Below, in pieces: positions 8,513-17,330 of a stretch of 64,000 nt of DNA. The notes below the pieces were generated by a model, which was not told where the DNA came from, made no database searches, and saw only the letters and a list, made by a program, of their open reading frames with translations. Both the position numbers and the translations under genes were made by a program. This stretch comes from UBA11606 sp965243715 (GTDB lineage: Bacteria; Actinomycetota; Acidimicrobiia; Acidimicrobiales; Aldehydirespiratoraceae). The DNA lies in the NCBI GenBank assembly GCA_965243715.1, contig CBDEVU010000017.1:1-64000 (forward strand), given 5' to 3'. Numbering within the stretch: position 1 is the first letter of the stretch; each line of letters starts with the position of its first letter.

Positions 8513-10231
8513 ATGGACCACCGCCGACCCGCTATGACCGTCGACGCCGCCGATGCAATGCTCACTGGACCGGGCGGATTCTTAGAAACCACCACCGCCC
8601 TAGTCGACGGTGTTGAGATGACGGTGCTGAAGAACCGACTGCCGCACCTGCGCGCCCTTTTGGCCAACTCTGCGAACCACGGCGGCGATGGTTCTGCTCG
8701 TTACTACGTCTTTGACAACGGGGCCGAAGCCTCGTACCGGGACAACCTCACCCACGCGGCGGCGGTCAGCGCGGCCCTGCGCGACCGGTTCGGCGTCGAA
8801 CACGGGGATCGGGTGGCGATTCTCGCCGCTAACGGCCCGGAATGGATCCAGGCCTTCTGGGCCACGGTGTCGTTGGGTGCCGTGGCGGTCGCCATGAACG
8901 GTTGGTGGACCGGGGAGGAGATTAGCTACGGCCTCGAGCTGACCAAGCCCAAGGTCCTCATCGCCGATCGGCGGCTACTCGATCGGCTGACTACCGCTCC
9001 GGAGATGGCGGTGATCGTGATCGAGGAGGACTTCCCCGCTCTCCTCACCCCTAGCGCAGTGCCGGCCAACACTGTGCTGGCCAACACTGTGCTGCCCAAC
9101 ACTGTGCTGCCAGAGGTCGACATCGACGAAGACGACCCGGCGTGTATCTTGTTCACCAGCGGCACGACAGGGCGACCCAAGGGCGCGGTCACGACTCACC
9201 GGAACTTTCTGGCCTACATCGCGTGTGCGTTTATCCTCGGCGCCCGGGAGGCATTCCGATTCCCGAAACCGGCCGACAGTCCGCCCATCTTGACCCTGGC
9301 CGCCAGCCCGCTGTTTCATATCTCCGGACTGCACTCGTGCGCCGTCATGGCCATCGCGTCGGGCGTAGGCCACGTGTGGACCACAGGGCGATTCGATCCG
9401 GAGAAAGTGCTCCACCTAACCGAGAAGTACCAGATCACTCGCTGGAGCGGCGTCACCACACAACTGTGGCGCATCATCGAACACCCCAACTTCGCCCGCT
9501 ATGACACGTCGTCGGTCACTTCAATCGGTGGCGGCGGATCTGCGTGGTCCCCCGACCTCATCCGGGCATGCCGCTCAGCGGTTCCCCACGCCGAGAACGC
9601 CATCGGTATCGGCTACGGACTCACCGAGTGTTCCGGCCTGGCCACCCACGCGGGCGATGACCTCCTACGCCACGTCCCCGACACCGTGGGGCATCCAATA
9701 CCGACCTGTGACTTGGCCATTCACGACGACAACGACCACGAACTCGCCGACGAGGAGATCGGCAACGTAATGTTGCGCGGCCCGATGGTCATACCCGGCT
9801 ATTGGGACAACGCCGCAGCTACCGCAGCCACGATTCGACCCGGCCGTTGGTTACGCACCGGCGACTTCGGGTACCGGCGAGACGGCGTGTTGTTCCTCGT
9901 TAGCCGACGAAGCGACCTCATCATCCGCGGCGGGGAGAACATCTATCCTATCGAAATCGAGAACCGGCTTGACGAACACCCCGCCGTCCATGAAGTAGCC
10001 GTGGTCGGCGTCGATCACCGCACGCTGGGCCAGGAGGTAAAGGCCATCGTGGTGTTGCGCGAGCCGGTATCGACAGACGATCTCAGAGCGTGGACGGCCG
10101 CTGAACTGGCCTCGTTCAAAGTCCCAGTCGAATGGGAAATCCGCCGCGAACCGTTGCCGCGCAACGCCAGCGGCAAAGTCCTCAAGCAGGTCCTCACCGG
10201 CGCGGCAAAAAACCAATTCATCGAGGAGTAG
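8513..10231 (+). CDS. AMP-forming acyl-CoA synthetase (ligase)
   Basis: A 572-residue adenylate-forming enzyme of the ANL superfamily. The ATP/AMP signature ILFTSGTTGRPKGAV lies near residue 210, with later motifs GYGLTECSG, LRTGDFGY and RGGENIYPIE. The C-terminal lysine region is NASGKVLK. It activates a carboxylic acid to its CoA thioester. Just before the AMP signature is a short linker made of three 15-nt repeats (NTVLA/NTVLP). It forms an operon with a second ligase 6 nt downstream. Substrate unknown, possibly medium or long-chain fatty acids. Confidence 0.9.
   Translation: MDHRRPAMTVDAADAMLTGPGGFLETTTALVDGVEMTVLKNRLPHLRALLANSANHGGDGSARYYVFDNGAEASYRDNLTHAAAVSAALRDRFGVEHGDRVAILAANGPEWIQAFWATVSLGAVAVAMNGWWTGEEISYGLELTKPKVLIADRRLLDRLTTAPEMAVIVIEEDFPALLTPSAVPANTVLANTVLPNTVLPEVDIDEDDPACILFTSGTTGRPKGAVTTHRNFLAYIACAFILGAREAFRFPKPADSPPILTLAASPLFHISGLHSCAVMAIASGVGHVWTTGRFDPEKVLHLTEKYQITRWSGVTTQLWRIIEHPNFARYDTSSVTSIGGGGSAWSPDLIRACRSAVPHAENAIGIGYGLTECSGLATHAGDDLLRHVPDTVGHPIPTCDLAIHDDNDHELADEEIGNVMLRGPMVIPGYWDNAAATAATIRPGRWLRTGDFGYRRDGVLFLVSRRSDLIIRGGENIYPIEIENRLDEHPAVHEVAVVGVDHRTLGQEVKAIVVLREPVSTDDLRAWTAAELASFKVPVEWEIRREPLPRNASGKVLKQVLTGAAKNQFIEE
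9064..9108 (+). repeat. In-frame 15-nt microrepeat, three copies
   Basis: Three near-identical copies of a unit of the form GGCCAACACTGTGCT lie inside the acyl-CoA ligase gene. They encode ANTVL ANTVL PNTVL in the loop before the AMP-binding signature, and the reading frame is kept. Confidence 0.9.
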
Positions 10232-10237
10232 GGCGCG

Positions 10238-11713
10238 GTGCTGAGCCAGATCACCCACCAAGCGGGCGTCGATTTCAATTCGACCGCGGCGTTCGTTACC
10301 GCCGAGGGCTGGTCGGTCTCCTACGCCGAACTCGACCTGGCGGTAACCGAAGCGGCGGCCGGGCTTCGTGAACGTGGCATCGTGGAGGGTTCGGTGGTCG
10401 CCCTCACGATTCCTTCCACCGTCGACTATGTAGTTTTGTTTCTCGCCGCGGCCCGACTCGGGGCGGTCACCGCAGGCCTTAACCCGGGCTTCACCGCACC
10501 AGAAACCCGGGCCTGCCTCGACGTGGTAACAGCTGACTTGGTCATCGACGAGGCTGATCTTGGCCCGCAGGCGGGGCACGCCAGCGGGGTCGCGGCCCCA
10601 TTTCGGATCGCCGGAGCACTTCCACCCCCGCCACTCGACGATGATCCCAACCGACCGGTTTGTATCTGTTTTACCAGCGGCTCGACCGGTGCCCCCAAAG
10701 GCGCCTGGTTCGCCAACCGTCAGCTCAAAACCATCGCCGCGCTAGATGCCGCGGGGGCGTGGGGCGGCGGAGGCCACGCCGTTGCCAGCACCCAGTTTGC
10801 CCATGTCGGATTCATGACCAAGTTGGCGTGGATGCTCGCGGGCGGTCGCACGACCCACCTGCTCCCCCGCTGGTCGGCCGGACCGGTGCTCCGCCTTATC
10901 GCTACCCATAAGATCGCCGCGGTGACTGGCGTGGCCCCCCAGATTGCTTTACTAGTGCGCCACGCTCTGGCCACCACGCTTGATTTCGAGCACGTACAGG
11001 CCATCGTCGTGGGAGGAGCCGCGTCACCGCCCGCCCTTGTTGCCTTGGCCCGAAGTTGTTTCGGCGCCCCGTACTCGATTCGCTATAGCTCCACAGAGAG
11101 CGGCGGCATTGGCCTCGGCACCGCCCTCGATGCTCCCGACGAAGAGGCCCTGTACACCATCGGGCGGCCTCGATTCGGCGTTAGCGCCGTTGTGCGCGAC
11201 GAACACGGTCGCGATTTACCGGCGGGCGAGATCGGCGAACTATGGCTCACCTCGGGGGCGGTGATGTCGGGCTACTGGAACCAACCCGACGCTACCGCCG
11301 AGGCGTTGGTTGATGGCTGGCTGCGTACGGGGGACTTGGCCCACCTCGATGAAACGGGAGCGTTCCGGCTCGCCGGTCGGATCACCGAGATGTTTATTCG
11401 CGGCGGCTACAACGTGTACCCGATGGAGGTGGAAAGCGTCCTGTCGACTCATCGAGCGGTCGCCGAAGTCGCGGTGGTGCCCCGACCTGATGCGGTCATG
11501 GGCGAGATTGGGGTGGCAGTAGTAACCGTGGCCGACGGCGCCGATCCACCGAGCCTTTCGTCGCTGCGAGATCACGGCGCTGCTCACCTCGCCTCCTACA
11601 AACTCCCCGAGGACATCCGTGTGGTAGCCGCCCTGCCCCGCAACGCGAGCAACAAGGTTGACCGTCGTCGACTAGCGGCAACCGAACCCATCGTTGTCGA
11701 CCGCGCCACCTAG
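10238..11713 (+). CDS. AMP-forming acyl-CoA synthetase (second ligase)
   Basis: A 491-residue ANL-superfamily ligase starting at GTG. The AMP signature is ICFTSGSTGAPKGAW, with YSSTESGGIG, LRTGDLAHLD and RGGYNVYPMEVES following, and the terminal NASNKVDRR holds the catalytic lysine. It is shorter than its neighbour and only distantly similar to it, so it is not a recent duplicate. It sits 6 nt after the first ligase in the same operon. Its last 42 nt overlap the 3' end of the convergent rsgA gene. Confidence 0.88.
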   Translation: MLSQITHQAGVDFNSTAAFVTAEGWSVSYAELDLAVTEAAAGLRERGIVEGSVVALTIPSTVDYVVLFLAAARLGAVTAGLNPGFTAPETRACLDVVTADLVIDEADLGPQAGHASGVAAPFRIAGALPPPPLDDDPNRPVCICFTSGSTGAPKGAWFANRQLKTIAALDAAGAWGGGGHAVASTQFAHVGFMTKLAWMLAGGRTTHLLPRWSAGPVLRLIATHKIAAVTGVAPQIALLVRHALATTLDFEHVQAIVVGGAASPPALVALARSCFGAPYSIRYSSTESGGIGLGTALDAPDEEALYTIGRPRFGVSAVVRDEHGRDLPAGEIGELWLTSGAVMSGYWNQPDATAEALVDGWLRTGDLAHLDETGAFRLAGRITEMFIRGGYNVYPMEVESVLSTHRAVAEVAVVPRPDAVMGEIGVAVVTVADGADPPSLSSLRDHGAAHLASYKLPEDIRVVAALPRNASNKVDRRRLAATEPIVVDRAT

Positions 11714-12733
11714 CCGACGGCCCCTGCGGCGCTTATCCGGGCGACGCCGCGGCGACTGCTCACGCTCGCGTTGGTCATCAAGTTCTTGGGCGAGGGCGCG
11801 GAAACGACCGACCCGCACCGCGTCCACCGCGCCCGCGGCGGCCGCGGCGTTAACGGCACAGGCCGGTTCTTGGTCGTGCGAACAATCGCGAAAGCGACAG
11901 CCGTGGGCCAAATCGACGAGATCTCCAAATACCGCTCCAAGGGCGTGTTCGGCTTCCCAGAGCCCCACGGCCCGAAGGCCAGGCGTGTCCAAAAACATCG
12001 CCGTGCTTTGGGGCACCATCACCAGTTGGCGTGCGGTCGTGGTGTGGCGACCCTTAGCGTCGCCTGGGCGGACGGCGCCGATTTCGAGCCGGTCCTCGCC
12101 GACAAGAGCGTTGACGAGCGCAGACTTCCCCACTCCGCTGGCACCCACAAGGACCAACGTCTGGGTCGGGCCCACGAGTGCACGGAGTTCTGCCAGACCG
12201 CTTCGTTCAACCGTGCTAGTTGCGATCACTGGAATGTCGCGGGCAACGGCGCGCACGATCTGTTCTGTCTCGTTGCCCATGCGCGCATCGTTTTTGGTGA
12301 GGATCACGACTGGGGTGGCGCCGCTGTCCATGGCCAAAACGACCAGGCGTTCGAGCCGGCCGGGCGGTAGGGGCCGGTCAAGTCCGTGGACAGCGGCGAC
12401 GTAATCGATGTTGCTGGCTAAGACCTGTTCGAGATCGTGTTCAGCCGGATCGCGGCGGCTCAGGCGGGTTCGCCGGGGCAGCACCCGATTGATGACGATG
12501 CCAAGCCCCGCTTCGACCCCTATCTCAACCCAGTCCCCGGTGACCGGCGCCACCTCACCCTGAGCCCGATGAGAATCCGAAAACACACGGACGAGACCGT
12601 CGCCGGTAACCACGTCGCACTCCCCACGGTCAACCCGTACGACCCGACCGGGTCGGTGGGTGGCCTCACTAGGACCCTTAGTCCAGTGGTGCGGGGGAAC
12701 CGCGGCGTAGCCCCAAGCGGCAAGGTCGATCAT
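11672..12733 (-). CDS. rsgA: Small ribosomal subunit biogenesis GTPase RsgA
   Basis: A circularly permuted GTPase: the G4-like motif TKND comes before G1 (GASGVGKSALVNAL) and G3 (DTPGLR). The C-terminal zinc-binding knuckle is CRFRDCSHDQEPAC. Family members hydrolyse GTP on the 30S subunit during late maturation. I prefer the ATG at 12733 (353 aa). An upstream ATG at 12781 would add 16 residues and crowd the divergent oxidoreductase start. The C-terminal tail is very basic (RRRPDKRRRGRR). Confidence 0.88.
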   Translation of the reverse strand: MIDLAAWGYAAVPPHHWTKGPSEATHRPGRVVRVDRGECDVVTGDGLVRVFSDSHRAQGEVAPVTGDWVEIGVEAGLGIVINRVLPRRTRLSRRDPAEHDLEQVLASNIDYVAAVHGLDRPLPPGRLERLVVLAMDSGATPVVILTKNDARMGNETEQIVRAVARDIPVIATSTVERSGLAELRALVGPTQTLVLVGASGVGKSALVNALVGEDRLEIGAVRPGDAKGRHTTTARQLVMVPQSTAMFLDTPGLRAVGLWEAEHALGAVFGDLVDLAHGCRFRDCSHDQEPACAVNAAAAAGAVDAVRVGRFRALAQELDDQREREQSPRRRPDKRRRGRRLGGAVDNDGFGCR

Positions 12734-12785
12734 CGAGACCAGTCTGCGGCGAAAGTGACCGTTTGGGAACTTTGGCCCCATCCGC

Positions 12786-12791
12786 TACGTT
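12786..12791 (+). promoter_or_regulatory. Candidate -10 box of the molybdopterin oxidoreductase (TACGTT)
   Basis: TACGTT ends 8 nt before the ATG at 12800, giving a leaderless or nearly leaderless transcript. Confidence 0.4.
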
Positions 12792-12799
12792 CATTATTC

Positions 12800-14455
12800 A
12801 TGGCCACCCAGGGGGAAACAGCCACATGCCCGCCCACTAGCGAGGCCGATTCGCAACAGCGCTGGATGGGTGCCCTCGCTGGCGGGGCAGCGGCGGCCGT
12901 TGCCCTCGGGTTCGGTCAGTTCATCGAAGGGGCTACCAACATTCCCGGCCTCGTCCTCGGGGTTGGTGAACTGGTAATCGATTACACGCCGGGCCGGGTG
13001 GCAGAAGAATCCATCGAGAATCTAGGCTCCTCCGGCAAGAGCAACCTGTTACCCGGAATCACCCTTGTCTCGGTGGCCATAGCGGCCTGGCTCGGCGATA
13101 TTGCCATGCGCCGCGGTAATCGCATCGCAATGTACGGCTTCTTAGGCTTTGGACTGCTGGGCGGTTTCGCGACGGCTCGCAATCCGCAGTCCCCGGCGGC
13201 GGCCAGTTGGTTCTGGTCGCTGGTGGCCTGCGGCCTGGGGATCGCCACGCTTATCTTCTTACTTAACTGGGCCCGACGCGTCAACGCCGACCCTCACGAA
13301 GCGGCCAACGATATTCCCAGTCCGCTAGATCCGCCTCACTCCCGTCGTTCGTTTCTGGGCTGGTCTGCCGGGGCGGGAGCGGTTGCTCTCACAGGCGTCG
13401 GAGCAGGTCGCGCCGTCCGCGGCCCGTCGTCAGCACAGGTCGCCCGCGACGCCATCACGCTGCCCGCCCCTTCCACCACCACCACCACTACGGCCGCCAC
13501 CACCCCCACCGAGGCCCCCCTCACCGCCACCGGCGAGGTCTCTACCACACCGTTCGACGCCATCGAGGGGATCTCTTCGTGGGTCACGCCCAGCACCAAC
13601 GACCAGTTCTACCGAATCGACACGGCGCTTTCCGTCCCGCAGGTCGATCCGGCCGACTGGTCGCTCAAGTTCACCGGACTCATCGACAATCCCTTCGAGA
13701 TCAGCTACGACGAACTGCTCAAGATGGATCTGGTCGAGCACACCATCACCCTCTCGTGTGTCTCCAACGAGGTCGGCGGAATGCTGGTCGGCAACGCGGT
13801 CTGGACCGGCATTCCGGTTATCGAACTCCTCGACCGGGCGTGCGTGCAACCCGAAGCCACCCAACTTGTAGGCCGCTCGGTCGATGATTTTACGGCCGGT
13901 TTTCCTTCCTCTCTTCTCTATGACGGACGCAACGCCTTGCTGGCCGTCGGCATGAACGGCGAACCGTTGCCTATTCGCCACGGCTTCCCCGCCCGCCTCG
14001 TGATCCCTGGCCTTTACGGCTACGTATCGGCCACCAAATGGATCGAAGAGATTCAACTCACCCGTCTCGAGGATTTCAACGGCTACTGGATCAACCTCGG
14101 TTGGGCCAAAGACGGCCCGATGAAAACCATGTCGCGTATCGATGTTCCTCGCCACCGGTCCCGAATCCCGCTCGGTCCGACCCCAATCGCGGGCGTTGCC
14201 TGGGCCCCCGTTCGAGGCATCCAAGCGGTGGAGATCCGTATCGACGAGGGCGACTGGCAAGTATGCGACCTGGCAATTCCGGGCACCGATGAGACATGGG
14301 TCCAGTGGAAGACCACCTGGGACGCCCCGGCGGGCGTACACTCGATCCAGGTTCGCGCCACCGACGGCAACGGCAAGCTTCAGCCGGTTGGTCCCAAGGC
14401 AGTAGCCCCCGATGGAGCCGAGGGTTGGCACCGCGTGCAGGTCCAAGTCAACTGA
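12800..14455 (+). CDS. Membrane-anchored molybdopterin-dependent oxidoreductase (sulfite oxidase-like)
   Basis: A 551-residue protein. The frame is open from 12437, but that stretch is antisense to rsgA, and ATG 12800 gives a sensible start. Residues about 15-160 hold four hydrophobic segments. Next comes a Tat-like sequence (SRRSFLGWSAGAGAVALTG), a Thr-rich linker, and then the sulfite-oxidase fold with the Mo-ligand Cys in ITLSCVSNEVGG. A C-terminal Mo-co dimerisation-type domain closes the chain (KWIEEIQLT to WHRVQVQV). The enzyme domain should face outside the membrane. The Moco genes at 22-25 kb would supply its cofactor. Substrate unknown. Confidence 0.88.
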   Translation: MATQGETATCPPTSEADSQQRWMGALAGGAAAAVALGFGQFIEGATNIPGLVLGVGELVIDYTPGRVAEESIENLGSSGKSNLLPGITLVSVAIAAWLGDIAMRRGNRIAMYGFLGFGLLGGFATARNPQSPAAASWFWSLVACGLGIATLIFLLNWARRVNADPHEAANDIPSPLDPPHSRRSFLGWSAGAGAVALTGVGAGRAVRGPSSAQVARDAITLPAPSTTTTTTAATTPTEAPLTATGEVSTTPFDAIEGISSWVTPSTNDQFYRIDTALSVPQVDPADWSLKFTGLIDNPFEISYDELLKMDLVEHTITLSCVSNEVGGMLVGNAVWTGIPVIELLDRACVQPEATQLVGRSVDDFTAGFPSSLLYDGRNALLAVGMNGEPLPIRHGFPARLVIPGLYGYVSATKWIEEIQLTRLEDFNGYWINLGWAKDGPMKTMSRIDVPRHRSRIPLGPTPIAGVAWAPVRGIQAVEIRIDEGDWQVCDLAIPGTDETWVQWKTTWDAPAGVHSIQVRATDGNGKLQPVGPKAVAPDGAEGWHRVQVQVN

Positions 14456-14480
14456 GCCAGGGCCGCTTGACCAGTGGCGC

Positions 14481-17330
14481 CTACGTCCGAGAACCTGAGC
14501 GCCGGATCGCCCGGTCGTCGGTGCCGAGGTAGCTGGCAATAACCGCTGGATTTTGCCGCACCGACTCGGGGGTTCCCATGGCAATTACCGCCCCCGACTC
14601 GAGGCAATAAACGCGATCGCTGATGCCCATCACGAGGGGCATATCGTGTTCGATAACCACTACCGAAGCCGCAAGTTCGGCCTGGATGGTTTTGATGAGC
14701 GGACCGAACGCTTCGGTTTCGCGTTGGGCAACGCCGCCGGTAGGTTCGTCGAGCAGGAGAACCCGAGCATCCACCGCCAGCAAGCTGCCCAACTCCACGA
14801 TTCTTCGGGTACCGGTCGATAAGGTGGCGATAGGGCGATCGGCGTAGGCACCGAGACCCAGATAATCAACGATTTCATCGGCCTCGGCTCGCTTGCTTCG
14901 TTCGGCACGCCGCGAGGTCGCTAACCCCAAGAGCGACGCAATCAACAACGAGCGTTGCCGAGCCTCGAGTGCAACCTGCAGCGACTCCCGCACGGTCAGG
15001 TCGGGGTAAAGTTTGGCGGCTTGGAAACCCCGGCCCAGACCCACCCGATGGCGGCCCGCCGCTCCGAGATGGGTTATGTCGCGTCCGAGTACCTCGATCC
15101 GGCCCTCGGCAGGAACAAAACCGCCGATAGCGTTGAACAGCGTCGACTTGCCCGCCCCGTTGGTTCCTATCAAACCAACCAGTTCTCCTGGAGCGACCGA
15201 GAACGAGACCGCGTCCACCGCCAGGTTGCCACCGAAACGAACGGTGACATCGCGCACCGACAGGGCGTGGTCGGCCTTGATCGGGTCGGGCGGGCGATGA
15301 CGAGGCACGGTGCGCGCCGCGGTCTTCGCCCCATCGTTGTCGTCCTCGGGGAAGCGCCCCGCCACTAACGCCAGCACCTTGTCTCGTCCCCGGTGAACGA
15401 TTTGGATCAACCCGCCGGGGAAGTACATGAGTAGTACTAGGAGTCCGATATGAGACGCCAAGAGCTGCTGGAGATCAAACAGTTGGTCCGGCACCAACTC
15501 GGGGATTCCGCGGATCCAAAGGGCCCCCAAGATCGGACCAGCCACCGAGCCCAACCCCCCAATGATCGCCACCACCACCACCTGAATCGACTCGCTGGCC
15601 GCGAAGGTTTCCTTGGGGCTCAGACTTGGCACCACGGTAACGACGAGGCCACCAGCGAAGGCCGCTATACCTCCCGCCACAGCAAAGGCGGCGAGTTTGA
15701 CTCGAGCGGGCGACACCGTGGACGCGGCCGCCATTTCCTCGTTGTCGCGCACCGCGATAAAGGTCCGCCCGATACCGGTAACCCGGATGCGGGCCACGAT
15801 CCACGCCACGACGATCAGCGCGGCGACACACAGGTAGTAAAGTGAGCGCCGCGACGCCGCGAAGTCGATCCCGAACATGGACGGCGCGGTGACCGGGCGG
15901 GGTGAACTAGTCCCCCCGGTAAAGACGTCTTGGGCCAAGAGCCAGCGACCAGCGGCGACGGCAAAGGCCAACGTGGCCACGCCAAGAAACAAACCGCGCA
16001 CCCGCAGGGCGGGCAGTCCAATGAGCACCGCGAAAGTAATACCTACCACCGTTCCGCCGACTATCGCCAGCCCCCACGGCAGGGTCACCGAGACGTCAAA
16101 GAGATCCCCCGGCACTGGGATGTCGTGACCCTTGGTCAACGCCAAGGTCGTCAAGCCCCCCAAGCCAACGAAGGCGAATTGCCCCAGCGAGAGTTGCCCC
16201 GACCAGCCGGTCAAAACGGTCAGCGAAAGGGCGACCATCGCCCACAGGACAATCAGCGTCCAAGTGAAAATCCCCGCCGAGGTAGTCACCACCCACGGCA
16301 CGAGCGCCAAAAAGCCAAACAACAAGACGAAGCCCATGAGGTTCAGGTGCCGCACCCACCAGATTCGGCGAAGCCGTTCCGGCAGGGGTTTCAGACGCGG
16401 CGAGAAACTCCAACTGGCGGCGTCACGTTCGCCGCGGGCGACCCGCAACAGGACAACCAAGACAGCCCCGAACATCAACAGGTCGACGATGGCTGCGTTC
16501 GTACTGACAACGTTCTCCTTCACCAAGCGCTCAACGATGCCCACCGCGACCCCGGCCACCAACACCTTTGGCAGCGAGTGCATCCGGGCAATGAGCGAGA
16601 CAACAAGCACCCGCAGCAGCAGAACCTCGGCCAGAACTTGGCCGGTGTCATCAACCTGGGCTGCCTGCACGCTCTGCATCGGTGCCAACAAGATGGCGGT
16701 AGCAGCGGCAAAGGCCCCACTGAGGGCCCACACCATGGTCGACACCCGTCGCGGCGATAGCCCAAACGATCGGGCGGTATCGGGATTGGCGGCGGCGGCC
16801 CGCACCGCCAGACCCAGTCGGGTGCGGGTCAAAAACAAGCCCAACCCGGCTACGAGGACCGGAACCACGGCCAGGACCACCAACTCACGGGCCTGGAGGC
16901 GAATGTGGTCGGTCGGGGTCCAGGTTGCGTCGAACGCCGTGGGGACCGCGCCGCCCTGGGTAATGTCGGGGATCCAACGCACCCGAGCCACCAAAAAGAT
17001 CTGTCCCACCCCAATCGTGGCGATTAAAAGCACAACACGCGGCGCGTGGAAAAGCCGCCGGATGACGATGAGTTCGACCATCATGCCTGCCATGGCACAG
17101 GCCCCAATCGCGAACACGAGCGCCAGCCACCAGTTGACGTCGTAGTTCACGACAAAAAGTACGAACACGGCGAGGCCAAACGCGCCCATCTCGCCGTGGG
17201 CGAAGTTCAGCACCCCGGTTGATCGGTAAATCAGCACGAACCCGGCAGCAAACGCGGCGTAGGTGAGGCCGATAACCAAGCCGCTGACTAGGGCTTGCTG
17301 GCCGATCTCAATACCGACGATTTCGATCAT
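14481..17330 (-). CDS. LivH-LivM-LivG fusion: branched-chain amino acid-type ABC importer permeases plus ATPase
   Basis: A single 949-residue chain carries three normally separate subunits. Residues about 1-300 are LivH-like (VLNFAHGEMGAFG), and about 340-660 are LivM-like (LTGWSGQLSLGQFAFVGLGG). From about 690 a LivG ATPase follows, with Walker A GTNGAGKST and Walker B VLLLDEPTGG. The ABC signature is LSTGTRR rather than LSGGQ, which I believe occurs in other fused LivG proteins. The start at 17330 overlaps the stop of the upstream MFS-LivF gene by 4 nt. Together with the divergent binding protein they form a hydrophobic amino-acid, amide or carboxylate importer. Confidence 0.9.
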   Translation of the reverse strand: MIEIVGIEIGQQALVSGLVIGLTYAAFAAGFVLIYRSTGVLNFAHGEMGAFGLAVFVLFVVNYDVNWWLALVFAIGACAMAGMMVELIVIRRLFHAPRVVLLIATIGVGQIFLVARVRWIPDITQGGAVPTAFDATWTPTDHIRLQARELVVLAVVPVLVAGLGLFLTRTRLGLAVRAAAANPDTARSFGLSPRRVSTMVWALSGAFAAATAILLAPMQSVQAAQVDDTGQVLAEVLLLRVLVVSLIARMHSLPKVLVAGVAVGIVERLVKENVVSTNAAIVDLLMFGAVLVVLLRVARGERDAASWSFSPRLKPLPERLRRIWWVRHLNLMGFVLLFGFLALVPWVVTTSAGIFTWTLIVLWAMVALSLTVLTGWSGQLSLGQFAFVGLGGLTTLALTKGHDIPVPGDLFDVSVTLPWGLAIVGGTVVGITFAVLIGLPALRVRGLFLGVATLAFAVAAGRWLLAQDVFTGGTSSPRPVTAPSMFGIDFAASRRSLYYLCVAALIVVAWIVARIRVTGIGRTFIAVRDNEEMAAASTVSPARVKLAAFAVAGGIAAFAGGLVVTVVPSLSPKETFAASESIQVVVVAIIGGLGSVAGPILGALWIRGIPELVPDQLFDLQQLLASHIGLLVLLMYFPGGLIQIVHRGRDKVLALVAGRFPEDDNDGAKTAARTVPRHRPPDPIKADHALSVRDVTVRFGGNLAVDAVSFSVAPGELVGLIGTNGAGKSTLFNAIGGFVPAEGRIEVLGRDITHLGAAGRHRVGLGRGFQAAKLYPDLTVRESLQVALEARQRSLLIASLLGLATSRRAERSKRAEADEIVDYLGLGAYADRPIATLSTGTRRIVELGSLLAVDARVLLLDEPTGGVAQRETEAFGPLIKTIQAELAASVVVIEHDMPLVMGISDRVYCLESGAVIAMGTPESVRQNPAVIASYLGTDDRAIRRSGSRT

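Noticed and set aside
13430..14584. Open frame on the minus strand, 384 codons
   Set aside because: It lies opposite the molybdopterin oxidoreductase, whose family motifs are clear, and its own product looks like no known protein.
16132..17145. Long open frame on the plus strand, 337 codons
   Set aside because: It is antisense to the LivH part of the fused importer, has no recognisable domain and is rich in Thr/Arg/Ser, typical of a shadow frame in GC-rich DNA.
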